Assembly: GCF_023913515.1 (NCBI RefSeq)
Contig: NZ_CP099391.1
Location: 2,542,001-2,606,000, forward strand
Source of the DNA: Natronococcus sp. CG52
GTDB lineage: Archaea; Halobacteriota; Halobacteria; Halobacteriales; Natrialbaceae
Length of the DNA: 64,000 nucleotides
Direction of reading: 5' to 3'
Position numbers and translations under genes: made by a program. Numbering within the stretch: the first letter of the stretch is position 1; each line of letters starts with the position of its first letter. The notes under the pieces are model-generated. The model saw nothing but the letters and a program-made list of their open reading frames with translations, searched no databases and was not told the origin of the DNA. Positions 43,719-52,430 of this stretch are shown piece after piece.

Positions 43719-45407
43719 ATGTCAAACGAGACGCTCTGGTCGACGGAGTACGAACGGTTCGGAATCCCCGAAACGCTCGAGCCGTATCCGGATGAACCGG
43801 TCCATCACCTCCTGTACGACGCCGCGGACGAACACCCGGACCGGGGGATCGTCCAGTTAGGGGAGCGATTCACCTATCCCGGCCTCCGCGAGGACGTCGA
43901 GCGGCTGGCGACCGCACTGTGCGAGCGCGGCGTGGAGAAGGGAAGCCGGGTCGCGACGATCCTCCCGACGTCCGCGCAGTTCGTCGTCGCCACGAACGCC
44001 ATCTCGCGGGCCGGCGGCGTCCACATCCCGAACGACTTTCTCGACGCCGAAAACGATCTGGTCTACCGCCTCGAGCAGGGCGATCCCGAGGTGCTGATCG
44101 GACACGACGAACACCGGGAGCTCATCCTCTCGTTACGGGACGAACTGGCCCTCGAGAACGTGATCCTCACGTCGCTTTCCGACTACTCGGACGATCCGCC
44201 GGCCGACCGCGAGGAGATACCCGGCGTCGAGTGGATAACGGACGTCATCGCGACGACGAAGCCCGATCCGCCGGTCCTCGAGTTCGACGTCGAGTCGGAC
44301 GTCCACACGCTGTTGTTCACCGGGGGCACGACCGGGCTGCCGAAAGGCTGTCGACTCACGCACCGGAACCTCGTCGCGAACGCGCTCCAGGGCGTCGCCG
44401 CGCAGTCGCGGATGGCCCAGATGATGCGCGGGAGCGAGGCCGCGGTGATGGCGCTGCCGATGTACCACGCGTACGGCTACTCGATTACGAATACCCTGCT
44501 CGAACTCGCTCTCGACGTGCTGATCGTCCCCGACGCGCGCGACACCTCGCACGTGAGCGATCTGGTCGAGCGCCACGAACCGCTCATCATGCTCGGGGTG
44601 CCGACCCAGTTCATGGAACTCGTCGACGAGACGTTCGAGTCGGAAGTCATCGGGATCTCCGGCTCCGCACCGCTCGCCAACGAGACGAAGTCCGAGTTCG
44701 CGCGCGAGGCCGGCGGCGTCTCCCAGGGGTACGGGCTCTCGGAGATGTCGCCGATCACTCACTTCGACATCCACGGTCTCCACGACCTCCTCGCCGGTGG
44801 AGGGACCGACGACGGGCTGGACCATCCGACCGTCGGGATCCCGGTTCCCGACACGGACGTGAGACTCCGCGACGTCGATACCGGCGAGGAGATTCCGCTC
44901 GAGCGCGCCGCCGAGGAGGGACTCGAGGGCGAGATGTTGGTCGACGGCCCCCAGCGGATGAAAGGCTACCTCGACGAGGAAAAAGATCCCTTCGACGACG
45001 AGGGATACGTCGCGACCGGCGACGTCGCGAAAATCGATTCCAAGGGGCGGTTTTACGTCGTCGATCGCGTCAAGAACATGATCAACGTGTCGGGGCTGAA
45101 GGTGTACTCCGAAGAGGTTGACGAGGTCTTGCACGCCCTCGAGGGCGTCAAGCGGCCCGCAACGATCGGCGTCCCCGATCCCGAGCGACCGGGCAGCGAG
45201 CGGGTCCGGATCTACATCGAAGCGGATCCGAACGCGGACGTCGAGCTGACCGAACGGGAGGTGACCGACCACCTCGAGGGGAAGGTGCCGAAACAGGCGA
45301 TCCCCTCGGAAGTGGTGTTCGTCGAGCGGATCCCGCTGACCGACATCGGAAAGACAGACAAGAAGTCGCTGCGGGACCGGGCGACGGCCGGTACGGACGC
45401 CGGGTGA
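43719..45407 (+). CDS. Acyl-CoA synthetase (AMP-forming)
   Basis: A 562-residue ANL-family ligase that activates a carboxylic acid to its acyl-CoA with ATP. The phosphate loop LFTGGTTGLPKG is at 199-210, QGYGLSEMSP at 336-345, ATGDVA at 432-437, and the catalytic lysine is Lys545 in TDIGKTDKK. Size and motifs fit medium/long-chain or aromatic acyl-CoA ligases. It heads a co-directional run with an SCP2 protein and an acyl-CoA dehydrogenase, which points to degradation of a hydrophobic acid. It is cytoplasmic. The ATG at 43,719 is well placed. Confidence 0.87.
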   Translation: MSNETLWSTEYERFGIPETLEPYPDEPVHHLLYDAADEHPDRGIVQLGERFTYPGLREDVERLATALCERGVEKGSRVATILPTSAQFVVATNAISRAGGVHIPNDFLDAENDLVYRLEQGDPEVLIGHDEHRELILSLRDELALENVILTSLSDYSDDPPADREEIPGVEWITDVIATTKPDPPVLEFDVESDVHTLLFTGGTTGLPKGCRLTHRNLVANALQGVAAQSRMAQMMRGSEAAVMALPMYHAYGYSITNTLLELALDVLIVPDARDTSHVSDLVERHEPLIMLGVPTQFMELVDETFESEVIGISGSAPLANETKSEFAREAGGVSQGYGLSEMSPITHFDIHGLHDLLAGGGTDDGLDHPTVGIPVPDTDVRLRDVDTGEEIPLERAAEEGLEGEMLVDGPQRMKGYLDEEKDPFDDEGYVATGDVAKIDSKGRFYVVDRVKNMINVSGLKVYSEEVDEVLHALEGVKRPATIGVPDPERPGSERVRIYIEADPNADVELTEREVTDHLEGKVPKQAIPSEVVFVERIPLTDIGKTDKKSLRDRATAGTDAG

Positions 45408-45530
45408 CGCGCCCGAGATCGCCGGCCGGAATATAAAGCTCCGCTTATTCCACGGATCAAACTGTTCGACGTGTATCCGGTATCCACTGACGGCGGGATT
45501 CACCCACCGGGTGAGCCCGAACCGACAGTC

Positions 45531-46103
45531 ATGACGGACGACGAACTCATTCAGGACATCGACGAATCGCTCGACAAATCCGACGACGAACTCGAGGACG
45601 AACTGCCGGCGCTGCTCGAGCAGATGGAGGGACGCACCGAGGAACTCGTTCGCGAGTATCCCGAGACGTTCGGTCGCGTCGTCCAGCGCATGGAGACGAT
45701 GGACATCGCGTCGTTCGTCTCCGACAACCCCGAGACCGCCGACCAGTTCCAGGAACTGCTCTGGGCCGGTATGAACGTCCTCGTCGAGGAGTCGCCGGAC
45801 GTGCAGGAGAACATCGACGACGACATCACCGTCAACTTCGAGGCCGAGGACTGCCCGATGGAGGGCCATCTCGAAGTCGATAGCGAGGAGCAGACGATGC
45901 ACGGCGGGTCGGGCCGGCTCGACGACGCAATGCTCGAGATCACCGGCCCGGCGGACACGCTGGTCGGTCTCATCGTCGGCAGCGTCGACCCGATCCAGGG
46001 GTTCATGCAGCAGAAATACCAGATGGACGGACCGGTCCACAAGGGAACTCGCCTCGCACCGATCATGAACTCGCTGTCCGAGAAAGTTCCCGCGGAGTCA
46101 TAG
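45531..46103 (+). CDS. SCP2-domain lipid-carrier-like protein
   Basis: A 190-residue acidic protein. An N-terminal helical region (DELEDELPALLEQMEGRTEE) precedes a sterol-carrier (SCP2) domain, seen in AMLEITGPADTLVGLIVGSV and KYQMDGPVHKGTRLAPIMNS. SCP2 domains bind lipids or acyl chains in a hydrophobic tunnel. The stop is one base before the ATG of the acyl-CoA dehydrogenase, so the two are translated together and probably hand over the same substrate. The ATG at 45,531 is preferred to an upstream start at 45,471. Confidence 0.75.
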   Translation: MTDDELIQDIDESLDKSDDELEDELPALLEQMEGRTEELVREYPETFGRVVQRMETMDIASFVSDNPETADQFQELLWAGMNVLVEESPDVQENIDDDITVNFEAEDCPMEGHLEVDSEEQTMHGGSGRLDDAMLEITGPADTLVGLIVGSVDPIQGFMQQKYQMDGPVHKGTRLAPIMNSLSEKVPAES

Positions 46104-46104
46104 G

Positions 46105-47310
46105 ATGCGTCTGACCGACGACCAGACGGCGTTTCGCGACGATCTCCGGGACTACCTCGACGCCGAGATCGAACCGATCGTCGACGAGAAGGACCGCAAC
46201 GGGCCGATGACGCGCGACGACCTGGTCGGCTACCTCGACGACCTGCAGGAACTCGGAATCGGCTTCACTCCGGATACGGTCCACCGGTACTTCGGCGACG
46301 TCTGGCGGTTCGTTATCGCCTCCGAGGAGATCAGCCGCGTGTGGCCGAGCCTGAACGTCGCCCTGCAGATGTCGTTCCCGGCGCTGTTCGTCCGGTTCGC
46401 CGCCGACGAGACGCAGCAGGCGATGCTGCCGAAACTCGAGGAGAACCGGTGTATCGGCTGCCTCGCGGTGACCGAACCCGAGGGGGGCTCCGACACGGCC
46501 CACCCGAACACCGTCGCGCGTAAGGACGGCGAGGAGTTCGTGCTGAACGGCGAGAAGGTCTGGGTCGGCAACGCACAGATCGCCGACGTCGCGCTCGTCA
46601 TCGCCCGCGACGCGTCCGAGGGGGCGCAAGATATGTTCCTCGTCGATCGCGCGAACGCCTCCTTCGAGACCGAGGAGATGAACAAGTTGGGCTGGAAGGG
46701 CGTCCCGAACGGGCGGATGATCTTCGACGACGTCCGGATCCCGGTCGAGAACCGGTTTTCGACCATCTTCGGCGACGCCATCGCCGACGGCCACGGCATC
46801 TCGGAGATCGTGCCGTTTCCCGAGAGCGTCAGCCAGCTCTTCTTCGAGCACAAACCGCTCAACGTCATGTTCTCGTTCATGCGAACGGGGATGGCGTTCA
46901 TGGCCGTCGGGATCATGCAGGCCGCGTTCGACGACGCGCTGGCCTACGCCCAGGAGCGCGAAACGTTCGGCGAGCCGATCGGTCAGCACCAGCTGGTCCA
47001 GGAGAAACTCTACGACGTCCGGGCGGCGATCGAGGCCTCGCGGGGGCTCTCGCGCAGTGCCGCGGAAGCCCTCGTCGACGGTGATCCCGACGCGCGGCTG
47101 CTCTCGTCGCTCGCGAAGGGATACGCCTGCGAGCGCTCGATCGAGGCGACGAGCGACGCACTGCAGGTGCTCGGCGCCGCCGGGCTCGACCTCGAGAATC
47201 GCATGGAACGGTACTACCGCGACGCGCGGGTGATGACGATCCCGGACGGGACGACCGAGATCCAGAAGCTCATCGTCGGGAAGGAACTGACCGACATGAG
47301 CGCCTACTGA
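46105..47310 (+). CDS. Acyl-CoA dehydrogenase
   Basis: A 401-residue flavoprotein that puts an alpha-beta double bond into an acyl-CoA. Family features include the FAD-binding loop CLAVTEPEGGSD, the helix AYAQERETFGEPIGQHQ and the C-terminal TTEIQKLIVGKEL. The position of the catalytic Glu in most family members (YEGT) reads Asp381 (IPDGTTEIQ) here. This may alter chain-length preference or indicate a related oxidation. It is cytoplasmic and coupled to an SCP2 protein upstream by a 1-bp gap, with an acyl-CoA synthetase further up. Confidence 0.85.
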   Translation: MRLTDDQTAFRDDLRDYLDAEIEPIVDEKDRNGPMTRDDLVGYLDDLQELGIGFTPDTVHRYFGDVWRFVIASEEISRVWPSLNVALQMSFPALFVRFAADETQQAMLPKLEENRCIGCLAVTEPEGGSDTAHPNTVARKDGEEFVLNGEKVWVGNAQIADVALVIARDASEGAQDMFLVDRANASFETEEMNKLGWKGVPNGRMIFDDVRIPVENRFSTIFGDAIADGHGISEIVPFPESVSQLFFEHKPLNVMFSFMRTGMAFMAVGIMQAAFDDALAYAQERETFGEPIGQHQLVQEKLYDVRAAIEASRGLSRSAAEALVDGDPDARLLSSLAKGYACERSIEATSDALQVLGAAGLDLENRMERYYRDARVMTIPDGTTEIQKLIVGKELTDMSAY

Positions 47311-47420
47311 CTCATCGGCTCGCTCGAAGCTCGTTTTCCCTCGCGGACGACGTGCCGGCGTGCTGGTGCACGAAACCCGACGGTATCGCGGTGTATCCGC
47401 TCGAATTACGACGCAGCTCC

Positions 47421-47451
47421 AATAAATAACCGCGGATACGCGGAACAACAC
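47421..47451 (+). promoter_or_regulatory. Promoter with shared GGATACGCGGAA motif
   Basis: AATAAATAACC is followed by GGATACGCGGAA (47,434-47,445) and CAACAC. The 12-base block is identical to the one at 40,870-40,881, 44 nt before the ATG of the following gene. Confidence 0.5.
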
Positions 47452-47489
47452 TGAGGCACGTTACCGGTAAACGATACAGATGATCGATC

Positions 47490-48113
47490 ATGGCAGACGC
47501 CGATACCACCACCGGCGCCGACGGCAGTTCCAGCACAGAGGCCGACAAGTCACCGTTTCGCGCCGCGGTGACACCCCTCTCCGGAAAAGTCAACGCTCTC
47601 GAGGTCGACGTTCGGGAGATCGAAGCCGCCCTCGCGGGTGGACTCGCCGGCGGGTTTCAGGCGGCGTTGGTACTCCAGTTACACGATACCGACGCCATCA
47701 GGCAAATCGGTGCGGTCTTCGGCGCTCCGACGCTCGACGGCGGCTGGATCACGATGCTCGTTCTGGGTGCGCTGTTCGCGCTGCCGTTTAGCGCGTTCAT
47801 CTCGAGTTCGATCGACTCGTTCGTCCAGAAGGTGATGATGCTCTCGAGTCGTAACGACTATCTCCGGAAACTCCTCGTGCCGCTACTCCAGCGGTCCGCG
47901 CTCACGACGACTACCCTCGGCCTCGGCAACGGGTACGGGGTCGCCGTGGGCGTACTCTTTTCCCTGTTCCTGATGCCCGCGTGGCTGACGTTCGTGATGG
48001 GTGTGCCGATGCCCGTCCCTAACCTTACGGGCGATGGCCTCTTCGGCGTCCTCGCGTGGACGCTGTACGGCGGGACGCTCGGACTGGTGTACGGACTGAT
48101 CCTCGAGTACTAG
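47490..48113 (+). CDS. Four-helix membrane protein of unknown function
   Basis: A 207-residue protein with an acidic, disordered N-terminus (about 1-45) and four membrane helices at about 46-65, 82-105, 128-158 and 180-203 (LGALFALPFSAFISSSIDSF, GVLFSLFLMPAWLTFVMGVP). The family is not recognised. It has its own promoter, sharing a 12-base motif with the methyltransferase promoter, so it is likely part of the same regulon. A role in substrate uptake or in membrane tethering is possible but unproven. Confidence 0.55.
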   Translation: MADADTTTGADGSSSTEADKSPFRAAVTPLSGKVNALEVDVREIEAALAGGLAGGFQAALVLQLHDTDAIRQIGAVFGAPTLDGGWITMLVLGALFALPFSAFISSSIDSFVQKVMMLSSRNDYLRKLLVPLLQRSALTTTTLGLGNGYGVAVGVLFSLFLMPAWLTFVMGVPMPVPNLTGDGLFGVLAWTLYGGTLGLVYGLILEY

Positions 48114-48313
48114 CGGCCTCCCGTTCGCGCGAAGCACTGTAGTGAACGACTCGTCTCGTCGGCAGCACGACAGACCGCGGCGCGTCCAGTGACTGTGCTT
48201 GCTCGAGACGACGACGACAGCCAGCGGAGCAGGCAGTAACCCCGAGCGAACACCGCCGAAATCGGCGACGAGTCGTCGCCCGCCGGTTGACAGCCCGCCC
48301 TCCGGAACCGAAT

Positions 48314-49042
48314 TCAGAAGATGAACCGGGACTCGACGTCGGCGGAGATTTCCGCCAGATCGACCGCCGCGTCGGAGTACTGCAGGATCTTCTGCATGTC
48401 GCCGTCGAGTTCTAACTCGCCGGACATGAGCATGTTGATGACGTCGCCCTCGCCGCGGACGAGCTTCGTCCACTTCTCGTACTCGCCGGCGAGACGGAAC
48501 CCGTACTCCCGCTCGTCGAGATCGGTGATCGTGGCAATCGTTCGACAGTCGCCGTCGTAGAGATCCAGATACGCGTAGATGGTGCCGTCGTCGGCCATGT
48601 TCTCCTCGAGCTGTGCGATCAGCTCGTCGAGGAGGTCAGGTAGTTCCGCTCGGAGTTCCGGCCAGATTCGATCGGGGAGCTCCGCCATCGTCGTCTCCAG
48701 CAGCTCCGCGGCGAGTCGGTCCTGGTGCGATCCCTCGCGGTCCTCGACGCGCTCCCGGACCGCCGGCGGGGCGTCCTCGAGGAGCGCTTCGATCCGGTCG
48801 TCGGAAAGCGCCGAGAGTTCGTCGTCGGTTGCGTCGGCGATCTCCGGCGGGAGGTCGGTGAGCGTACTGGTCTCGATCGGGACGTCTTCGATCTGGAAGA
48901 TGAACGAGCCGTCGAAGTCGACACCCCAGCCGGCCGAGCTCTCGGCGTACTCGTCGCTCTCGTTGATCGCCGCTCGATACTCCTCGAGCCACGGTTCGGT
49001 CGGGAAATACTGTTCGATCGGTCGGAGTTGGTGCGTACTCAT
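48314..49042 (-). CDS. SCP2-like carrier protein, long type
   Basis: A 242-residue acidic protein. The N-terminus has a conserved WLEEYR...WGVDFDGSFIFQI motif, followed by a helical middle (about 60-145) and a C-terminal SCP2-like domain (FRLAGEYEKWTKLVRGE, NMLMSGELELDGDMQKILQY). Two relatives follow on the plus strand, one of them broken. They probably bind a lipid-like substrate or intermediate in the cytoplasm. A TATA-like GTTATATC (minus strand) lies about 25 bp upstream, supporting a leaderless start. Confidence 0.68.
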   Translation of the reverse strand: MSTHQLRPIEQYFPTEPWLEEYRAAINESDEYAESSAGWGVDFDGSFIFQIEDVPIETSTLTDLPPEIADATDDELSALSDDRIEALLEDAPPAVRERVEDREGSHQDRLAAELLETTMAELPDRIWPELRAELPDLLDELIAQLEENMADDGTIYAYLDLYDGDCRTIATITDLDEREYGFRLAGEYEKWTKLVRGEGDVINMLMSGELELDGDMQKILQYSDAAVDLAEISADVESRFIF

Positions 49043-49216
49043 GGGTGGTGATCGGATCGCTGTCGACCCGATATAACTCTGTGCTCATTGTGAACACCCG
49101 TTGCGATTTCTCCGGTCATCCGAGGGTGTTTATGGCGGTCTACCGCGTTAAAGAACCTCGAATCCCTGCGAGAACGCCCATGCTCCAGTCGCTGATTATC
49201 CCGGTGTACGGTCGAC

Positions 49217-49755
49217 GTGAACGACGATCCGGATCCGCCGATCTTTCCGAGTCAGGCGTGGCTCGCGGAGACGAAGACGAGATCAACGACGACGAAGCGT
49301 ATCGGATCGCGAGCGACGGCTAGGGCGTCGGATTCGACGGCGACTTCGTCTTCGAGATGACTCGGATTCCCACCGACGAGATGGGTTTTCGCACGATGCC
49401 GAGGTACCTGCAGGACGAATTCGACACGTACGTCATCGAGGACGACGAGACGGGGTCCACCGGTTACGCGTATCTCGGACTCGAAGGCGGCAAGTGGACG
49501 GGCGCACGGCGCCTCGAAGGCCCCGAAGAGGCCGAGTACGGCTTCCTACTCTTCGCGACCGCGGAGACGGGGAAGTCGCTGCCGGAAGGTGAACTCGAAA
49601 TCATCGACGGCCCGACGGACGGCGACTTCGAACTCGACGGCGATATGCAGACGATTCTGCGGTGCTCCGACTCCGCCGTTCGACTGACGGCACCGTCCTC
49701 GTCGATCGACGCGGAGTTCGCGGGCGAGTGGCCCGAGATCATCGAAGCCGAGTGA
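49217..49755 (+). pseudogene. SCP2-like gene inactivated by frameshift and nonsense change
   Basis: The relatives start WLEEYR... and contain SDGWGVDF. Here WLAE is followed by a one-base loss at about 49,270 (TAC to AC), after which DEINDDEAYRIASDG continues in the new frame to a TAG at 49,321-49,323 exactly where the relatives have Trp. The rest of the frame (49,324-49,755) is open and reads GVGFDGDFVFEMTRIP and FELDGDMQTILRCSDSAV. Two small changes separate it from a complete gene of about 180 codons, so it decayed recently. Confidence 0.8.
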
Positions 49756-49913
49756 TTCGATATCCGCTGTCCCACCCGGTATTTTCCGTGGATTGCGGCG
49801 AGCGACCGCCCGCGTGATCGCTTCGACCGATCGCCCGCCGCGTAATTCGATCACAAATACCGCCTCGTATCCGGGGACGAACGCTAAAGCCGCCGAACCC
49901 GGTCGTTCGACGT

Positions 49914-50615
49914 ATGACAGACTGGTTTCCGTCCGGAGAGTGGCTCGAGGAGTACCGCGCCAACCTCAACGAGGACGACGCCTACGCCGCCGAGAGCGAC
50001 GGCTGGGGCGTGGATTTCAACGGGGACTTCCTCTTCGTCCTGACGCGACTGCCCCTCGAGGAGACGACCTTCGAGGACCTCCCCGACGAGTTGACCGCCG
50101 ACCTGTACGACCGGCTCGACGCGCTTCCCGACGACGAGTTCGATCGCCTGCGGGAGACGGCGACGCCGGCCTTCGACGAGCGACTCGAGTCCGTCGAGGG
50201 CGACGACGGGCCGGAACGGTTCCGGCGGGCGCTCGCGGACGTGGCCCTCGCCGACGTACCGAACGTCGTCTGGCCGGAGCTCGAGGAGCTGATCCGGGGT
50301 GATCTCGACTCGCTGCTCGAACAGCTGGAGACGTACGTCGACGGTGCGACGGTCCACGCCTACCTCGAACTGGAAGACGGCACCTGTCGGCGGGCGGACC
50401 TCGTCGAAGATCCGGCGGCGTGCGATCCGGGGTTCGAACTCGAGGCACCCTACGAGACGTGGACGGACCTCGTCGAGGGCGCCGACGTCATCGAATCGGT
50501 GATGTCCAACGAGATGGGACTCGAGGGGAGCGTGACGCGCGTTCTCCACTACGGGGACGCCGCGGCGGCGATGGGCGACGTCGCCGGCGAAACTGACGCG
50601 AGGTACCTGTTCTGA
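49914..50615 (+). CDS. SCP2-like carrier protein, long type
   Basis: A 233-residue relative of the 48,314-49,042 product: WLEEYRANLNEDDAYAAESD, then WGVDFNGDFLFVL, a helical middle and a C-terminal SCP2-like domain (YETWTDLVEGADVIESVMSN, MGLEGSVTRVLHYGDAAAAM). It is strongly acidic and cytoplasmic. It ends 92 bp before the R2-like oxidase gene, which has its own operator-like site, so the two may be separate units with linked purpose: substrate carrier and oxidase. Confidence 0.68.
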   Translation: MTDWFPSGEWLEEYRANLNEDDAYAAESDGWGVDFNGDFLFVLTRLPLEETTFEDLPDELTADLYDRLDALPDDEFDRLRETATPAFDERLESVEGDDGPERFRRALADVALADVPNVVWPELEELIRGDLDSLLEQLETYVDGATVHAYLELEDGTCRRADLVEDPAACDPGFELEAPYETWTDLVEGADVIESVMSNEMGLEGSVTRVLHYGDAAAAMGDVAGETDARYLF

Positions 50616-50654
50616 GACCGCGTCGCGACGAGACGGCGGCCGCCTTAACTTCAA

Positions 50655-50698
50655 TAACCGGTTATCCGAGCGGATAGTCTCATTGCTAGAACCGGTTA
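50655..50698. promoter_or_regulatory. Two AACCGGTT palindromes before the oxidase operon
   Basis: TAACCGGTTA (50,655-50,664) and GAACCGGTTAA (50,689-50,699) have centres about 34 bp apart. The second ends about 10 bp before the GTG start, over the expected transcription start, so binding there should repress. Confidence 0.55.
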
Positions 50699-50707
50699 AT
50701 TATTCCT

Positions 50708-51760
50708 GTGCCACAAGTTACCACAACACCCGGATTTCGGGCGGAACGGATCGATACCTCGAGCAAGTGGTACGACCTCTTTCAGAAGGGGGTCGAACTC
50801 GGGACGTGGAACGTCGAGAAATTGTTCGAGGAAGTCGGCTTCGAGGAGGACCGCGAGATCTGGGAGTCGCTCGACCCCGTCGAGCAAAAACAGATTCGGT
50901 ACCTCGTGTCGGGCTTTCTCGACGGCGAGTTCGCGGTCGGAGAGGACGCGAGCCATCACCTCCAGCGCATCGTGGGTGCGCCGTGTTTCGACGACAACGA
51001 GGAGATGGAGATGTACATGACGATGTTCACGCTGACCGAGCACAAACACACGCAGTTCCTCGACGTCTACACGCACGAGGTGATGGGTGAACAGGACGTG
51101 TTCGCGGATCTGAATCCGAAGCGGGGCGGCGCACGGATCCCGATCGTGCAGGCGACCGGTCTCGGCGAAATCTTCGACCGGCAGGGCCAGTTGACCGCGC
51201 GAGCCGCCCACTCGCAGGATCCCGTCGACATCGCCGAGGCGCTGACGGTGTACCACATGATCGTCGAGGGACTGCTCGCCCGCGGCGGCTTCTACTCGAT
51301 CAACAAGCTCTCGCGGAACGCCCCGCTGCCGCTGTTGAATCACGGGTTCAAGTTCATCAGCACCGACGAGGGACGGCACATGACCCACGGCGTCGAGGCG
51401 CTGGGCGAGCTCATCGAGAAGGAACGCGCCGGCGAACCCGAGTTCCAGGGCGTCAGCCGGGCCATCGAGAACGTGCTCTACGAGAACGTGCCATCGGTCG
51501 CGGACTTCGGCTACATGTTCACGGACGCCGTCGACGACCCCCTCGAGATCAGCTTCGACGACCTCCTGATGCGGGTGGGCCACCTCATCGACGGCCAGTT
51601 CAACGAAGCGCTCGACCTCGACATCGACCACCGCAAGGTCGTCGGCCTCGTCGCCGACCGTCATCAGGAGTGCCTCGAGAAGGATATCGACGAGGAGGTC
51701 CGAGAGTACCGGGAGGTCTATCAGCGCAAACGCGACGTCGCGGCCGACGGAGGCCGATAA
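50708..51760 (+). CDS. R2-like ferritin-fold di-metal oxidase
   Basis: A 350-residue protein of the ribonucleotide-reductase R2/R2lox superfamily. Probable metal ligands are Glu79 (or Asp80), Glu111 and His114 (LTEHKHTQF), Glu187 (IVEGLL), and Glu221 and His224 (DEGRHMTHG). Tyr182, five residues before Glu187, occupies the place of the cross-link tyrosine of R2lox proteins. There is no large reductase subunit nearby. Instead the next two genes, 1 bp and 0 bp away, encode a small acidic protein and a 2Fe-2S ferredoxin. I infer an oxygen-activating oxidase for a lipid-like substrate with ferredoxin as electron donor. It starts with GTG. Confidence 0.75.
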   Translation: MPQVTTTPGFRAERIDTSSKWYDLFQKGVELGTWNVEKLFEEVGFEEDREIWESLDPVEQKQIRYLVSGFLDGEFAVGEDASHHLQRIVGAPCFDDNEEMEMYMTMFTLTEHKHTQFLDVYTHEVMGEQDVFADLNPKRGGARIPIVQATGLGEIFDRQGQLTARAAHSQDPVDIAEALTVYHMIVEGLLARGGFYSINKLSRNAPLPLLNHGFKFISTDEGRHMTHGVEALGELIEKERAGEPEFQGVSRAIENVLYENVPSVADFGYMFTDAVDDPLEISFDDLLMRVGHLIDGQFNEALDLDIDHRKVVGLVADRHQECLEKDIDEEVREYREVYQRKRDVAADGGR

Positions 51761-51761
51761 C

Positions 51762-52049
51762 ATGACGGATGTCACTGAACTCGAGGAGCTATCGCGCGGT
51801 GCCGAGTTCACCGCGTCGGAGGAAGACGTGATCGAGGCGATCGAGGAGGCCGCCGACGAACTCGACCAGAGCTTCGAGGAGGTTCGGGAGAACGTCGCCT
51901 ACATCATGGATTCGACGTTCGAAGACGAGGGCGTCAGCACGTCGTTCAACGAGAGTATCAGCGGAACCAGCCTAGAGCACGACGAGGTCGGCACCGGTGA
52001 CCCGCGACTGGAGGCGCTGGATCTGTACAAACTCCGTCAGCGAATATAG
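51762..52049 (+). CDS. Small acidic protein between oxidase and ferredoxin
   Basis: A 95-residue very acidic protein, helical in its first 50 residues (SEEDVIEAIEEAADELDQSF), then a flexible stretch and a short C-terminal helix ending LDLYKLRQRI. The family is not recognised. One base separates it from the oxidase stop, and it directly abuts the ferredoxin start, so all three are one translational unit. By position it could be an effector or coupling protein, as diiron oxygenases often have. This is inference only. Confidence 0.65.
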   Translation: MTDVTELEELSRGAEFTASEEDVIEAIEEAADELDQSFEEVRENVAYIMDSTFEDEGVSTSFNESISGTSLEHDEVGTGDPRLEALDLYKLRQRI

Positions 52050-52358
52050 ATGTACGACGTCACGCTCCACTTCGAGGAGAGGACGGAGACCGTCGCGGTC
52101 GCGCCGGACGAGTACGTTCTGAACGCGGCCGAGCGCGCCGGTCTCGAGATTCCTCACTCCTGTCGTAACGGGATGTGTACGTCGTGTGCCGGCGAGTTGC
52201 TCGAGGGCGAACTCGACGGGAGCGAGGGGACGGCGCTCTCACCGCAGCAGGAGGACGACGGCTACGTGTTGTTGTGCTGTTCGTACCCGCGAACGGACTG
52301 CGAGATTCGGGTCGGCGAACGCGTCCAGGACGACCTGCTCGGGCTCGGCGCGCTCTGA
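52050..52358 (+). CDS. Plant-type 2Fe-2S ferredoxin
   Basis: A 102-residue ferredoxin whose cluster ligands are Cys38, Cys43, Cys46 and Cys76 (SCRNGMCTSCAGE, then VLLCCS), the spacing of plant- and halobacterial-type ferredoxins. It lacks the long acidic insert of the main haloarchaeal ferredoxin, so it is a dedicated one. It directly follows the small acidic protein and R2-like oxidase genes and most likely supplies electrons to that oxidase. The reductase feeding it is not in the cluster. Confidence 0.88.
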   Translation: MYDVTLHFEERTETVAVAPDEYVLNAAERAGLEIPHSCRNGMCTSCAGELLEGELDGSEGTALSPQQEDDGYVLLCCSYPRTDCEIRVGERVQDDLLGLGAL

Positions 52359-52430
52359 GCCGGGGTCGCCGACGGGTTCGGTCAGGTCCGTTCGTTTTCG
52401 CTCGAGCGGGTAGTATCGACGAGTTCGTTC

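Noticed and set aside
44133-46040. 635-codon minus-strand frame
   Set aside because: It lies opposite the acyl-CoA synthetase and SCP2 genes, which have catalytic motifs. The antisense product has no recognisable domain.
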